64,000 bases of DNA from Methylobacterium cerastii (lineage in GTDB: Bacteria; Pseudomonadota; Alphaproteobacteria; Rhizobiales; Beijerinckiaceae), in assembly GCF_022179125.1 (NCBI RefSeq), contig NZ_BPQG01000074.1, forward strand, positions 1 to 64,000. The letters are read 5' to 3'. Within the stretch, counting starts at the first letter, position 1. Each line of letters opens with the position of its first letter. Below the pieces are notes generated by a model. The model did not search any database, was not told where the DNA came from, and saw nothing but the letters and a program-made list of their open reading frames with translations. A program made the translations under genes and the position numbers. This document shows positions 43,210 through 52,628 of the stretch, one piece after another.

Positions 43210-43838
43210 GCCACCGCATCCTCACGGGCAAGGTCGTCATCGCGACCCACAATGCCGGCAAGCTGGTCGAGATGCGCGAGCTGCTGGCGCCGTTCGGCGT
43301 CGAGGCGGTCTCGGCGGGCGAACTCGGGCTCGCCGAGCCGGACGAGACCGGCACGATGTTCTCCGAGAACGCGGCAATCAAGGCGATCGCCGCCGCCGAG
43401 GCCACCGGCCTGCCGGCCTTCGCCGACGATTCGGGCCTGTGCGTCGCCGCCCTCGACGGGGCGCCCGGCCTGTTCTCCGCCCGCTGGGCCGGCCCGTCCA
43501 AGGATTTCGCCGGCGCGATGGCGCGGATCGCCGCGGAACTCGCCCTGCGCGGGGCGACCGACCGGCGCGCGCACTTCGTCTCGGCGCTGGTGCTGGCCTG
43601 GCCCGACGGCCATGTCGAGCTGTTCGAGGGCCGCGTCTTCGGCGACCTCGTCGAGCCCCGCGGCACCGCCGGCTTCGGCTACGACCCGATGTTCCGGCCG
43701 GACGGCTCTAACCGAACCTTCGGCGAAATCTCGTCGGAGGAGAAGCACGGGGTCGACTGGCAGACCGGCAACGCCCTCTCTCACCGGGCGCGCGCCTTCG
43801 TGGCGCTCGCCGCCGCATGCCTGCGTCGCCCGACCTGA
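43206..43838 (+). CDS. rdgB: dITP/XTP pyrophosphatase RdgB (HAM1)
   Basis: A 210-residue house-cleaning nucleotidase that hydrolyses dITP, ITP and XTP to monophosphates, keeping deaminated purines out of DNA. The substrate-binding [11 protein letters not shown] opens the protein. [25 protein letters not shown] carries the metal-binding Asp, then [12 protein letters not shown] and the final SHRARAF. The ATG at 43206 overlaps the rph stop. The usual [15 protein letters not shown] opening is seen. Part of the rph-rdgB-hemW set. Confidence 0.96.
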   Translation: MSHRILTGKVVIATHNAGKLVEMRELLAPFGVEAVSAGELGLAEPDETGTMFSENAAIKAIAAAEATGLPAFADDSGLCVAALDGAPGLFSARWAGPSKDFAGAMARIAAELALRGATDRRAHFVSALVLAWPDGHVELFEGRVFGDLVEPRGTAGFGYDPMFRPDGSNRTFGEISSEEKHGVDWQTGNALSHRARAFVALAAACLRRPT

Positions 43839-43887
43839 ACCCGTCGCACGATTGCCAAACGGCGCGCACGCGAGCACATCGCGTGCG

Positions 43888-45066
43888 ATGATCGACCGTT
43901 CAGGCCCGGACCACCCGACCCGCGACGCGGGCTTCGGCGTCTACGTGCATTGGCCCTTCTGCGCTTCGAAGTGCCCGTATTGCGACTTCAACAGCCACGT
44001 GCGCCACGCGCCGGTGGACGAAGTGCGCTACCTCGCGGCCTTCCGCGCCGAGATCGCGCACGTGGCCGCCCGCACGCCCAGCCGCACCGTGTCGAGCGTC
44101 TTCCTCGGCGGCGGCACGCCCTCGCTGATGCAGCCCGGCACCGTCGCCGGCATCCTCGACGCGGTGGGCGAGGCCTGGGGCGTCGCGCCCGACGCCGAGA
44201 TCACGCTGGAGGCCAACCCGACCAGCGTCGAGGCCGGGCGGTTCCGGGGTTACCGCACGGCTGGGGTCAACCGCGTCTCGCTGGGCGTCCAGGCCTTCGA
44301 CGACGCCTCCCTCAAGAGCCTCGGGCGGCTGCACAGCGCCGAGGAGGCGTTCGCCGCGATCCGGGTCGCGCAGGGCGCCTTCGACCGCAGCTCGTTCGAC
44401 CTGATCTACGCCCGCCCGAACCAGACCGCCGAGGCCTGGCGGCGGGAACTCACCCAGGCGATCGGCCGGGCGGCCGAGCACCTCTCGCTCTACCAGCTCA
44501 CCATCGAGCCGGGGACGCCGTTCTACGGCCTCGCCGCCGCGGGCCGGCTCGTGCCGCCCGACGACGAGGCGGCCCGCACCCTCTACGACGTGACCCAGGA
44601 GGTTTGCGACCGGGCCGGGCTTCCGGCCTACGAGATCTCGAACCATGCGCGCCCCGGCGCGCAGTCGCGCCACAACCTGCTCTACTGGCGCTACGGCGAG
44701 TATGCCGGCATCGGCCCCGGCGCGCATGGCCGCCTGGTCACGGAGGCGGGCCGCCTCGGCACCGTCACCGAGAAGGCGCCGGAGGCCTGGCTCGCCCGGG
44801 TCGAGCGCGACGGCCACGGCATCTCCGAGACCGAGACCATCGCGGGCGCCGACCAGGGCGACGAGTTCCTGATGATGGGCCTGCGCCTGTCGGAGGGCAT
44901 AGACCCCGCGCGCTACGCGGCGCTGAAGGGCCGGCCGCTCGACGGAGCGCGCATCGACGCCCTCGTCGGAGACGGCCTGGTCGCCCGCCTGCCCGACGGC
45001 CGCATCGCCGCGACCGCGCGGGGCGCCCCGGTGCTGAACGCCGTGGTGGCGAGCCTGGCCGCGTGA
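43888..45066 (+). CDS. hemW: radical SAM haem chaperone HemW (HemN-like)
   Basis: A 392-residue radical SAM protein. The [4Fe-4S] ligands Cys25, Cys29 and Cys32 lie in HWPFCASKCPYCDFNSH. FLGGGTPSLMQP, EANPTSVEAGRF and RVSLGVQAFDD follow, with a C-terminal HemN-type domain. It lacks the extra N-terminal region needed for coproporphyrinogen oxidase activity, which favours HemW, a haem-binding chaperone, over true HemN. The ATG at 43888 fits. It follows rdgB by 49 bases in the same operon. Confidence 0.93.
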   Translation: MIDRSGPDHPTRDAGFGVYVHWPFCASKCPYCDFNSHVRHAPVDEVRYLAAFRAEIAHVAARTPSRTVSSVFLGGGTPSLMQPGTVAGILDAVGEAWGVAPDAEITLEANPTSVEAGRFRGYRTAGVNRVSLGVQAFDDASLKSLGRLHSAEEAFAAIRVAQGAFDRSSFDLIYARPNQTAEAWRRELTQAIGRAAEHLSLYQLTIEPGTPFYGLAAAGRLVPPDDEAARTLYDVTQEVCDRAGLPAYEISNHARPGAQSRHNLLYWRYGEYAGIGPGAHGRLVTEAGRLGTVTEKAPEAWLARVERDGHGISETETIAGADQGDEFLMMGLRLSEGIDPARYAALKGRPLDGARIDALVGDGLVARLPDGRIAATARGAPVLNAVVASLAA

Positions 45067-45112
45067 GTTCGATCGCCCTCGTGCAAGATGATCCACAAGC
45101 CATGAGCCCGCG

Positions 45113-45943
45113 ATGACGCCGGCCGTCGTCGCCCTCGTCCTCTTCGCGGCTTTGCTGCATGCGGGCTGGAACACGCTGCTGCGCGGGGGCGCCGACCGCC
45201 TCTGGACCATGAGCGTGATGAACCTCGCGGTCGGCGGGCTCGGGCTCGCCGTGGCGCTCGCGGTCGGGTTGCCGGCCGCGGCGAGCTGGCCCTACGCCGT
45301 CGCCTCGGGGCTGATCCACATCGCCTACAACGCGCTGCTGATCGTCACCTACCGCACCGGCGACCTCGGCCAGACCTATCCGATCGCCCGCGGCGCCTCG
45401 CCGGCCCTGGTCGCCCTCGGCGCGGGCGTCTTCGCCTCCGAGGTGCCCGGCACCGTCGGCGCCGTCGGGATCGCGCTGGTGAGCGGCGGGATCCTGTCGC
45501 TGTCGCTGGGTAAGGCCGGGCTGTCGCGGGGCACCGTGCTCGCGGCGCTGGGCACCGCCGCGACGATCGCCGCCTACACGCTGATCGACGGCATCGGCGT
45601 GCGGCTGTCGGGCGACTGGGTCGCCTACACGGCGGCGATGTTCACCTTTCACCTCGCCTTTCCGCTCTGGCTCCTGCTGACGCGCGGACCCGCGGCGCTC
45701 GGCGGGACGCCGGCCGCGCTAGCCCGCGCCGTCGGGGGCGGCGCCGCCTCGCTGCTAGCCTATGCCGCGGTGATCTGGGCGATGCGGCTCGGGGCGATGG
45801 GGCCGGTCTCGGCGCTGCGCGAGACCAGCGTCGTCTTCGCCGCGCTTCTCGGCCGCTTCGTCCTGAAGGAACGCCTCACCGCCGGCCGCATCGCCGCCTG
45901 CCTCGTCATCGCGGCAGGCGCGGCGATGATCGGCCATGGCTGA
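45113..45943 (+). CDS. EamA/DMT-family transporter
   Basis: A 276-residue protein with ten predicted membrane helices in two EamA halves (LVLFAALLHAGWNTLLRGG opens the first; TAATIAAYTLIDGIGVRLSG starts the second). The last helix ends LVIAAGAAMIGHG. The family exports amino acids, metabolites or nucleotide sugars; the substrate here is unknown. The ATG at 45113 overlaps the stop of a 4-codon ATG frame at 45102 (ATGA), which may be chance. It converges with the LpoA-like gene across 15 bases with no visible terminator. Confidence 0.88.
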   Translation: MTPAVVALVLFAALLHAGWNTLLRGGADRLWTMSVMNLAVGGLGLAVALAVGLPAAASWPYAVASGLIHIAYNALLIVTYRTGDLGQTYPIARGASPALVALGAGVFASEVPGTVGAVGIALVSGGILSLSLGKAGLSRGTVLAALGTAATIAAYTLIDGIGVRLSGDWVAYTAAMFTFHLAFPLWLLLTRGPAALGGTPAALARAVGGGAASLLAYAAVIWAMRLGAMGPVSALRETSVVFAALLGRFVLKERLTAGRIAACLVIAAGAAMIGHG

Positions 45944-45958
45944 GCGGGGGCGGCGGGT

Positions 45959-47236
45959 TCAGGTTCCGGGCTTGGCCAGCGCCCGGGGGGCGGGGCTGAC
46001 GACGCTCGCCGCGTTGTTGCGGATCTCGTAGACGGCGAGCGCGCGGTCGCTGAGCCCGTCCGGGCGGAAGCGGAAGGTGCCGTCGATGCCCGAGAACCCG
46101 GCGCTCTTCGTCAGCGTCGCGTCGGCGAAGCGCTGGGTTCCGTATTGCCGCGCGAGCGCCGCCGTGAGCGAGACCGCGTCGTAGGCGAGCGAGGCGACCC
46201 GCGGCGGGCTGGTGCCGAACCGCGCCTGGTAGCGCCCGGCGAAGTTGCCGAAGCCGCCGGCGTCCGGCGCGGCGAACCGCCCCCCCTGCAGCGCCGGCAG
46301 GGCGAAGAGCCGCGGCTCGTTCCACACCGCCGTGCCGATCGGCCGGATACGCGACGGCGCGAAGCCCGCCTTGGTGAGCGCGGCCGCCACCGCCGGCAGC
46401 CCCTCGGCGGTCTCGGGCAGGAACAGGGTGTCGGCCTGCGCGCCGGCCCCGGTGATCAGGCCGCCGAGGCGGGCGATCGCCGGCTCCGACGCGCCGGGGA
46501 CGTAGCGCTCGATGCCGACGAGGCGGGCGCCCTTGCGCGCCACCGCCTCGCGGAACTGCGCCTCGACGGCGTTGCCGTAGGCGTTCTCGGGGATCAGCGC
46601 GGCGAAGGACCGGCGCCCGCCCGACACCGATTCCTCGACGATCCGGTCGACCTCCGCCTGGGGCAGGAAGCTCAGGAGGTAGGTGCCGGGGGCGGCCACG
46701 CTCGCATCGGTCGAGAACGCGATCACCGGCTTGCCCGCGGCCCGCGCCGGCACGGAGGCGGCCGAGACGTTGGCGGCGAAGAGCGGGCCGAGCACCAGCT
46801 CGGCGCCCTCGGCGATGGCGCCGCTCGCCGCCTCGCGGGCGCCGTCCGGCGCGCCGCGGTCGTCGCGCACCAGGATCTGGAGGTCGGGCTGCTGGTACTC
46901 CTCCATCGCCAGCTCGGCGGCGTTGCGCATCGCCGCGCCGAGGCTGGCGCCCTGACCCGACAGCGGCACCACCAGGGCGACCTTGACCGACCCCTTGCCG
47001 ATCCGGCCCGGAGCAGAGGCCGCGGCCGGCGTCAGCCCCGGGACGGCATCTGCGGGCGGAGCGAGATTCGGAGCGAGATTCGGGGCGAGGTCCTGGGCAA
47101 GCTCGGCGCGCGGCGGCGGCGCGGCAGAGCGCACAGTGCGCGGCTCATCCGGCCCGCCGACGCACCCGGCGAGCGCGAGGACCAGGGCGAGGGCGGCCCT
47201 TGTCCCGAAGGCGCGGGGCGAGAGATGTCGCGCCAT
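45959..47236 (-). CDS. LpoA-like penicillin-binding protein activator lipoprotein
   Basis: A 425-residue outer-membrane or periplasmic lipoprotein. The lipobox LALAGC places the lipidated Cys25. A Pro/Ala-rich linker with LAPNLAPNLAPP leads into a periplasmic-binding-fold domain (VALVVPLSGQGASLGAAMRNAAELAME in order, ELVLGPLFAANVSA, FSTDASVAAPGTYLLSF). This architecture is annotated in alphaproteobacteria as 'penicillin-binding protein activator', by analogy to LpoA, which activates PBP1A. It is divergent from rsmI, as in many alphaproteobacteria. ATG at 47236 gives the lipoprotein signal; an upstream start is unlikely. Confidence 0.88.
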   Translation of the reverse strand: MARHLSPRAFGTRAALALVLALAGCVGGPDEPRTVRSAAPPPRAELAQDLAPNLAPNLAPPADAVPGLTPAAASAPGRIGKGSVKVALVVPLSGQGASLGAAMRNAAELAMEEYQQPDLQILVRDDRGAPDGAREAASGAIAEGAELVLGPLFAANVSAASVPARAAGKPVIAFSTDASVAAPGTYLLSFLPQAEVDRIVEESVSGGRRSFAALIPENAYGNAVEAQFREAVARKGARLVGIERYVPGASEPAIARLGGLITGAGAQADTLFLPETAEGLPAVAAALTKAGFAPSRIRPIGTAVWNEPRLFALPALQGGRFAAPDAGGFGNFAGRYQARFGTSPPRVASLAYDAVSLTAALARQYGTQRFADATLTKSAGFSGIDGTFRFRPDGLSDRALAVYEIRNNAASVVSPAPRALAKPGT

Positions 47237-47408
47237 CGCGAAACGTCCTTCACGCAAGATCCGGCACGAACACATCGTCGCACAGGCTTAGAGTGTGCGC
47301 CCGAAAAGTAAACGCGCCGGCCTCGCGGACGCGTGTCCGACACATCCGATGTCGAAACGGGCGCGGTTCAAATTCCGCTCGGGCCCGCGCCGTGGCAAGG
47401 TCGCCGCG

Positions 47409-48377
47409 ATGACACAGAGAATCGAGCCCGCACGCCGCCCCGTCCGCAAGGACCCGCCGGGCGGTTCAACCGCCAAGCCCGCGACCTTCACCGCCTTCGG
47501 GCTCGCCACCGAGGCCGAGCCGCTGACGCCGGGCCTCCACGTGGTGGCGACGCCGATCGGCAACCTGCGCGACGTGACCATCCGGGCGCTCGCGACGCTC
47601 GCCGCCGCCGACGCGGTGCTGGCCGAGGACACCCGCGTCACCCGCACGCTGCTGATGCATTACGGCATCACCACCCCGCTGGTCGCCTACCACGAGCATT
47701 CGAACGCCGCCGTCCGCGAGCGGATGGTGCGGCGGATGCTGGACGGCGAGGCGCTGGCGCTGGTGTCGGACGCCGGCACGCCGCTGGTCTCCGACCCCGG
47801 GTTCAAGCTGGTCCAGGCGGCGATCGAGGCGGGGATCGCGATCATCCCGATCCCCGGCCCATCGGCGGTGATGACGGCGATCGTCGCCGCCGGCCTGCCG
47901 ACCGACCGGTTCTTCTTCGAGGGGTTCCTGCCGCAGAAGGCCGGCGCGCGCCGCAACCGGCTCTCCGCGCTCGCAGGCGTCCCCGGCACGCTGGTGCTGT
48001 TCGAGTCGCCCCACCGCCTGCCGGAGATGCTGGCCGACGCGGCCTCGGTCCTCGGCGGCACCCGCCCGGCCGCGGTGGCGCGCGAGCTGACCAAGATGTT
48101 CGAGACGATCCGCCGCGGCACGCTGGGCAGCCTCGCCGACACTTTCGCGGAGGAGGGCGCGCCCAAGGGCGAGGTGGTGGTGGTGATCGGCACCGCAGCC
48201 GACGAAGCGAGCCCGGAGGAGGCCGACGCCGGCCTCGACGCGGCCCTGCTCGCAGCGCTCGCGCGCCACTCGATCAAGGATGCCGCGAGCCTCGTCGCCG
48301 ACGAAACCGGGCAGCCGCGCCGCGCGGTCTACAACCGGGCGCTGGTGCTGGCACGCAAGACCGATGCGGACGCCTGA
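47409..48377 (+). CDS. rsmI: 16S rRNA (cytidine1402-2'-O)-methyltransferase RsmI
   Basis: A 322-residue SAM methyltransferase of the tetrapyrrole-methylase fold that, with RsmH, modifies C1402 in the ribosomal P site. Signatures are [71 protein letters not shown] and [13 protein letters not shown]. The start is ATG 47409, giving about 40 residues before the domain; an ATG at 47295 would add a basic, unconserved stretch overlapping the divergent promoter. The stop overlaps yraN by 14 bases, implying an operon. Confidence 0.95.
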   Translation: MTQRIEPARRPVRKDPPGGSTAKPATFTAFGLATEAEPLTPGLHVVATPIGNLRDVTIRALATLAAADAVLAEDTRVTRTLLMHYGITTPLVAYHEHSNAAVRERMVRRMLDGEALALVSDAGTPLVSDPGFKLVQAAIEAGIAIIPIPGPSAVMTAIVAAGLPTDRFFFEGFLPQKAGARRNRLSALAGVPGTLVLFESPHRLPEMLADAASVLGGTRPAAVARELTKMFETIRRGTLGSLADTFAEEGAPKGEVVVVIGTAADEASPEEADAGLDAALLAALARHSIKDAASLVADETGQPRRAVYNRALVLARKTDADA

Positions 48378-48747
48378 GGCCACGCGCCGGCGGGCGGCGA
48401 CGGAGCGGCGCGGGCGCCGGGCCGAATGGCTCGCGCTCGCCGCGTTGATGCTGAAGGGCTATCGCCCGCTGGCGATGCGGGTCGCCGCGGCCGGCGGCGA
48501 GATCGACCTGATCGTGCGGCGCGGCGACACCATCGCCTTCGTCGAGGTGAAGGCGCGGGCGACCCTCGTGGAGGCGCAGGGCGCGATCGGCCGGGTCAAG
48601 CGGCAGCGCTTCTCACGCGCGGTGCGGGCCTGGGTCTCTCGCAACCCGTTCGCTGCGGCGCTGACGCTCAGGGCCGACGCGGTGTTCATCGGCGGCCGCG
48701 GCTGGCCGGTCCACCTCGTCGACGCGTTCCCGATCGAAGGCTTGTAG
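48364..48747 (+). CDS. YraN/UPF0102 family protein
   Basis: A 127-residue protein with a restriction-endonuclease-like core: [23 protein letters not shown], then [22 protein letters not shown], where Glu, Asp and EVK form a nuclease-type motif, and the final [23 protein letters not shown]0102 proteins are linked to DNA processing or repair but remain uncharacterised. It overlaps the end of rsmI by 14 bases, the same linkage seen widely in proteobacteria. ATG at 48364 is supported by that overlap. Confidence 0.92.
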   Translation: MRTPEATRRRAATERRGRRAEWLALAALMLKGYRPLAMRVAAAGGEIDLIVRRGDTIAFVEVKARATLVEAQGAIGRVKRQRFSRAVRAWVSRNPFAAALTLRADAVFIGGRGWPVHLVDAFPIEGL

Positions 48748-48757
48748 GAGGGTCGCG

Positions 48758-49147
48758 TCAGCCGCGCGCGGCGCTGATCGCGCCGATGAGCGTGCGCTTG
48801 AGGTCGGCTTGGCTGAAGGGCTTCTGCACCACCGGCCGGTCGCGGAACGGCTCGCGGATGCCGGCGCCGCCGTAGCCGGTGGAGAAGATCAGAGGCAGGT
48901 CGCGCTTCGCGATCGCCTCGGCGACGGGGTAGATCGGCTCGCCCGCGACGTTGACGTCGAGGATCGCGACCTCGAAGGTCTCGCCCTCGGCCATCTCGAG
49001 GGCGGTCGAGAGACGCGCGGCGGGGCCGACCACGGTACAGCCGAAATCGAGCAGCATGTCTTCGAGCAGCATCGAGATCGCGGCTTCGTCTTCGACGACG
49101 AGCACGCGCTTACCCTGGAGAACGTCGTCGTTCGGTTCCGCGCTCAC
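48758..49147 (-). CDS. stand-alone response regulator receiver protein
   Basis: A 129-residue single-domain receiver. The acidic pair is in VVEDEAAIS (Glu19, Asp20), the phospho-acceptor is Asp64 in AILDVNVAGEP, the switch Ser/Thr is in IFSTGYG and Lys109 in VVQKPF. No output domain is encoded, so it works by protein contact, as CheY-like or phosphorelay receivers do. The FGCTVVGPAA and GYGGAGI forms match the receivers often paired with HWE/HisKA_2 kinases in alphaproteobacteria. No kinase lies in the window. It converges with yraN across ten bases. Confidence 0.9.
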   Translation of the reverse strand: MSAEPNDDVLQGKRVLVVEDEAAISMLLEDMLLDFGCTVVGPAARLSTALEMAEGETFEVAILDVNVAGEPIYPVAEAIAKRDLPLIFSTGYGGAGIREPFRDRPVVQKPFSQADLKRTLIGAISAARG

Positions 49148-49422
49148 GCCGAGGTGTCTTCCTTAGTCGATCCGCCCCGCTTCAGCGGGACGTCGCCATG
49201 ATGGCTGGTCGGATCCGATCGTCGCGCCAGAAGAACCAAGCGGGTACGCCGGGGGGCTGAGGGGTCGCCCGGAACGCGTTTTGTGTCAAGCGTCCGGCGC
49301 GGGCCGTTCGCCGACCAATGTTACACGGCGATACATTTCGCGATAGGGTGTGGCCGGCCCGCGCCGAGGCAAACCCGCGACGGGCCGGATTTTTTCTCGA
49401 GGGGGGCGGATCTATTCCTGCG

Positions 49423-50349
49423 ATGGGTCGATGTGTCCCTGCCTGCGATCGCCGCGCGGTGCTGGCCGGCCTCGGCGCCTGCCTCGCCGCGGCGCCGGCG
49501 CGAGCGCGCGGACCGGTGGTGGTCGCCTCGAAGAGCGACACCGAGGGCACGCTCGTCGGCAGCATGATCGCCCTGTGCCTGGAGGATCTCGGCATCCCGG
49601 TGCAACGCCGCCTCGGCCTCGGGCCGACGCTGATCGTCCGCACGGCGCTGATGTCGGGCGACGTGGACCTCTATCCCGAATACACCGGCAACGGCGCCTT
49701 CTTCACCGGCACCGAGGCCGACCCGGCCTGGAAGCGGCCCGACAGCGCCTACGCTGCAATCGCCGCCGCCGATCGGGCCAAAGGCCTCGTCTGGCTCGGG
49801 CGGGCGCCGGCCAACAACACCTGGCTGATCGCGGTGCGCGGCAGCCTCGCCCGCAAGGAGGGGCTGGCCACCATGGCGGACTTCGCAGAGGCCGTGCGGC
49901 GCGGGCTGATCCGCCTGGCGGCCTCGACTGAGTTCGTCGAGAGCCCGGCGGCGCTGCCGTCCTTCGAGGCCGCCTACGGCTTCGCGCTGCCGATGGGCCG
50001 CATCGTCAGCCTGCCCGGCGGCGAAACGGCGGTGACGGCGCGGGCGGCGGCGCAGGGCATCAGCGGCGTCAACGCCGGCATGGTCTACGGCACCGACGGG
50101 GCGCTCGGCGCCCTCGACCTCGTCGTGATGAGCGATCCGAAAGGCGCGCAGATCGTCTACGAGGTCGCACCGGTGATCCGCGCCGACACCCTCGCAAGCC
50201 ATCCGCGCATCCGCGACACGCTCGATCCGGTCATCGCGCGCCTGGATGCCGACACGCTCCGCCGGCTGAACGCCCGCATCACCGTCGAGGGACAGGTGGC
50301 CGAGGCCGTCGCGCGGACATTCCTGCGCGACGCCGGCTTCATCACGTGA
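49423..50349 (+). CDS. osmoprotectant (glycine betaine/choline) ABC transporter substrate-binding protein
   Basis: A 308-residue OpuAC/YehZ-type periplasmic binding protein. A signal segment (CDRRAVLAGLGACLAAAPARA) with twin Arg and a possible lipobox Cys precedes VVVASKSDTEGTLVGSMIALCLED, then DLYPEYTGNGAFF and NAGMVYGTDGALGALDLVVMSDPKGAQIVYEVAP in family order. It should deliver quaternary amines to the permeases that follow. The ATG at 49423 gives the signal; an upstream TTG/ATG frame lacks gene character. Its stop overlaps the first permease (GTGA). Confidence 0.9.
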   Translation: MGRCVPACDRRAVLAGLGACLAAAPARARGPVVVASKSDTEGTLVGSMIALCLEDLGIPVQRRLGLGPTLIVRTALMSGDVDLYPEYTGNGAFFTGTEADPAWKRPDSAYAAIAAADRAKGLVWLGRAPANNTWLIAVRGSLARKEGLATMADFAEAVRRGLIRLAASTEFVESPAALPSFEAAYGFALPMGRIVSLPGGETAVTARAAAQGISGVNAGMVYGTDGALGALDLVVMSDPKGAQIVYEVAPVIRADTLASHPRIRDTLDPVIARLDADTLRRLNARITVEGQVAEAVARTFLRDAGFIT

Positions 50350-51518
50350 CGGCCGCCGCCCGCGATCGAATGGCCCGCCTCGTGCCGCTGCTGTTCGCCA
50401 TCGCCTTCCTCGGTGCGGTCTACGGCCTGCCGCTGCTGCGGCTCGCCAAGAACCGCCTCGTCGTCGGCGAGCCGGTCTACGCCCTGGACGGCGCCGGCAT
50501 CGTGGCCGGCTTCGGGCCGGAGATCGAGGCGGTGTCGGCGCTGGTGCTAGGGGCGGCGCTGCTCGCGCGCGCCGGGCGGACGCGGGTCGGGCTCGGCGCC
50601 GCCACCGCCCTCCTCGCGCTCGCCCTCGCGCTGCTGGTTCTGGCGCTCGGCAACACCGCCGAAGACCTTCTCGCGGGCGAGCCGCCGGCCGCCCGCGCCG
50701 GCCTCGCCGCCGGCGCCTGGGCGGGGCTGGCGCTGCTCGCGGGCGGGCTCGCCCACCTGTCCGGGCGCATGGCCGTCCCCGGGCTCGGCGCGGGGCTGGC
50801 GGTGGCCGTCCTCACCTTCGTCGGCGTCGCCTACGCGGCCGGGGCGCTGGGGAGCCTGTCGCTCGCCGTCGAGTTCGCGGCGCGCGGCCCTGCCGTCGGC
50901 GGGGCCCTGGTGCGGCACCTGCTGCTTTCCGGCGGCGCGGTGCTGATGGCGGTCTGCGGCGCCGTGCTGCTGTCGCTGTGGCGGCGCGGGCAGGGCCTCG
51001 TCGCGATCCTGGTCGGCGGCATCCAGGTGGTGCCGGCGGTGGCGCTGCTCGGTGCCCTGGTCGCGCTGGCCTCGGGCCTGCTGCGGGCGGTCCCGTCCCT
51101 GCGCGAAGCCGGCTTCAGCGCCCTCGGGCCGGCTCCGGCGCTCGTCGGCATCGCCGCCTACCTGCTGCTCCCCCTGTGGCGCGGCCTCGCCCTGGCGCTC
51201 GCGGCGCCCGACCCGGCCACCCTCGACGCGGCCGAGGCCCTGGGCCTCACCCCGCGCAAGATCCTCTTCGAGGTGCGGCTGCCGATCGGCGCCGGCATCC
51301 TGATCGGGGCGCTCCGCGTCGCCTGCGTCCAGGCGATCGGGCTCGCGACGCTCGGGGCGCTCGTCGGGGCGGGCGGCCTCGGCGGCATCGTCTTCGACGG
51401 CATGGCGCAGTTCGCCCCGGACCTGATCCTGCTCGGGGCGATCCCGATCGTCGTGCTGTCTCTGGCCGTCGAGCGGGCCTTGAGCCGCGTCGAGGACCGC
51501 GTGCGGAGGACGGCATGA
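50346..51518 (+). CDS. osmoprotectant ABC transporter permease (first, long)
   Basis: A 390-residue inner-membrane permease of the YehY type. An N-terminal half with several hydrophobic helices precedes the conserved permease domain (VAILVGGIQVVPAVALLGALVAL, ALGLTPRKILFEVRLPIGAGILIGALR in order, where EALGLTPRKILFEVRLP is the EAA coupling loop). It starts at GTG 50346, overlapping the binding-protein stop, and ends overlapping the next permease (ATGA). All three genes are therefore translationally coupled. The EAA loop must engage an ATPase, yet none is encoded nearby. Confidence 0.9.
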   Translation: MTAAARDRMARLVPLLFAIAFLGAVYGLPLLRLAKNRLVVGEPVYALDGAGIVAGFGPEIEAVSALVLGAALLARAGRTRVGLGAATALLALALALLVLALGNTAEDLLAGEPPAARAGLAAGAWAGLALLAGGLAHLSGRMAVPGLGAGLAVAVLTFVGVAYAAGALGSLSLAVEFAARGPAVGGALVRHLLLSGGAVLMAVCGAVLLSLWRRGQGLVAILVGGIQVVPAVALLGALVALASGLLRAVPSLREAGFSALGPAPALVGIAAYLLLPLWRGLALALAAPDPATLDAAEALGLTPRKILFEVRLPIGAGILIGALRVACVQAIGLATLGALVGAGGLGGIVFDGMAQFAPDLILLGAIPIVVLSLAVERALSRVEDRVRRTA

Positions 51519-52246
51519 ACGTCCGTCGCGCCCTGCGCCCGGCCCTGGGAGCGCTCGTCGCCGGCCTGGTGCTCGCGGCCCTCAGTCACCCGGCCATCGC
51601 CTCGGCGATCGTCGCAGGCCTCGGCGACGTGCCGCGGCGGGCGCTGACGCCCGGCTACCTCGCGGCCCTGGCGCTCCAGCACCTGATCCTCGCCGCGACC
51701 GGCCTCGCCTTGGTCGCGACCGCCGGCATCGGCCTCGGCATCCTCGCGACCCGGCCCGGTGCGGGCTCGCTCCGCGGCGGCGTCGACACCCTCGCGGCCG
51801 CCGCCCAGGCGGTGCCGCCGGTGGTCGTCGTGGCGCTGGCCCTGCCGGTGCTCGGCTTCGGCGGCCCGCCGACCCTTCTGGCGCTGGTGTTCTACGGGAT
51901 CATGCCGACGCTTCGCGGCACGGTCGGCGCCCTGGAGGCGGTCCCGGCCGAGGCGCGCGAGGCCGCCACCGCGCTCGGCCTCACCGCCCGCCAGACCCTG
52001 ACGCGGATCGAGCTGCCGCTGGCCGTGCCCGCGATCGTCGAGACCCTGCGCACGGCCCTCGCCCTCGCGGTGGCGGTGGCCGCGGTCGGCGCGCTGGCGG
52101 GCGCCGCGACGCTCGGCACGCCGATCGTCGCCGGCCTGCAGAACCAGAACACCGTGCCGATGCTGCAGGGCGCCGCCGCCACCGCGGCCTTGGCCTTCCT
52201 GTGCGATGCGGCGATGGTCGCGGTCGCGGGCGTGTTGCGGCGGTAG
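51515..52246 (+). CDS. osmoprotectant ABC transporter permease (second, short)
   Basis: A 243-residue permease of the YehW/OpuCB type with about six membrane helices. VDTLAAAAQAVPPVVVVALALPVLGFG leads to the EAA loop EAATALGLTARQTLTRIELPLAVPAIV. It starts at ATG 51515 overlapping the previous gene's TGA. With the first permease it would form the translocation channel. In the related yehZYXW set the ATPase gene (yehX) lies within the cluster; here the next gene is a DUF4258 protein, so the ATPase must be elsewhere or shared. Confidence 0.9.
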   Translation: MNVRRALRPALGALVAGLVLAALSHPAIASAIVAGLGDVPRRALTPGYLAALALQHLILAATGLALVATAGIGLGILATRPGAGSLRGGVDTLAAAAQAVPPVVVVALALPVLGFGGPPTLLALVFYGIMPTLRGTVGALEAVPAEAREAATALGLTARQTLTRIELPLAVPAIVETLRTALALAVAVAAVGALAGAATLGTPIVAGLQNQNTVPMLQGAAATAALAFLCDAAMVAVAGVLRR

Positions 52247-52311
52247 CGCGCTCGGACACGCAAGGGCTCGCGTCCGTAGGAATTTTTATGAGATCAAAGC
52301 AATAACGTCTC

Positions 52312-52323
52312 GACGGCGCCGTC
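52312..52323. promoter_or_regulatory. 12-bp palindrome before the DUF4258-DUF2283 pair
   Basis: GACGGCGCCGTC is a perfect 12-bp palindrome 42 bases before the DUF4258 start, followed by another GACGGCGC at 52327. The upstream run GGAATTTTTATGAGATCAAAG (in pieces, 52280-52300) is AT-rich and could hold the promoter. An operator role is inferred from position. Confidence 0.35.
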
Positions 52324-52364
52324 GTTGACGGCGCTTGCCTGCGTCGCGGCGGGGTGGAGGGCGC

Positions 52365-52628
52365 GTGCGGATCACCGACGGAACGCACGCCCTCGACAAC
52401 TTGGCGGATCGTGCCCTGGAACGCGTGTGGATCGAACGCACCGTGACGGAGCCGGAGGTCGCCGAACCGGACCCGAAACACCCCGAACGCATCCGCGCCT
52501 ATCGCTCGGTCCCGGAGCGCGACGGACGGATACTCCGCGTGGTATCCGTCCCCACGGAGGGCGGGGTGCACATCATCACCGCTTTCCTCGATCGCAGCCG
52601 GAGGCGCCCACGTGAAGTCGCGGTATGA
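52365..52628 (+). CDS. DUF4258-type small protein, possible toxin
   Basis: An 87-residue protein with ITDGTHALDNLADRALERVWIERTV, then PKHPERIRAYRSVPERDGRILRVVSVP and HIITAFLDR. This is the DUF4258 pattern, a BECR/RelE-like small fold found in toxin-antitoxin neighbourhoods. GTG at 52365 follows GGTGGAGGG, a strong ribosome site. Its 3' end overlaps the next small gene by 17 bases, so the two are made together. The paired DUF2283 gene is the typical companion. Toxicity is inferred from context, not from known catalytic residues. Confidence 0.8.
   Translation: MRITDGTHALDNLADRALERVWIERTVTEPEVAEPDPKHPERIRAYRSVPERDGRILRVVSVPTEGGVHIITAFLDRSRRRPREVAV

Noticed and set aside
45102-45116. 4-codon ATG frame ending on the EamA start
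   Set aside because: An ATGA overlap of this size arises easily by chance, and no ribosome site specific to it is visible.
47365-47385. GGTTCAAATTCC resembling a tRNA T-loop
   Set aside because: No cloverleaf is possible with the flanks; it lies in the rsmI leader.
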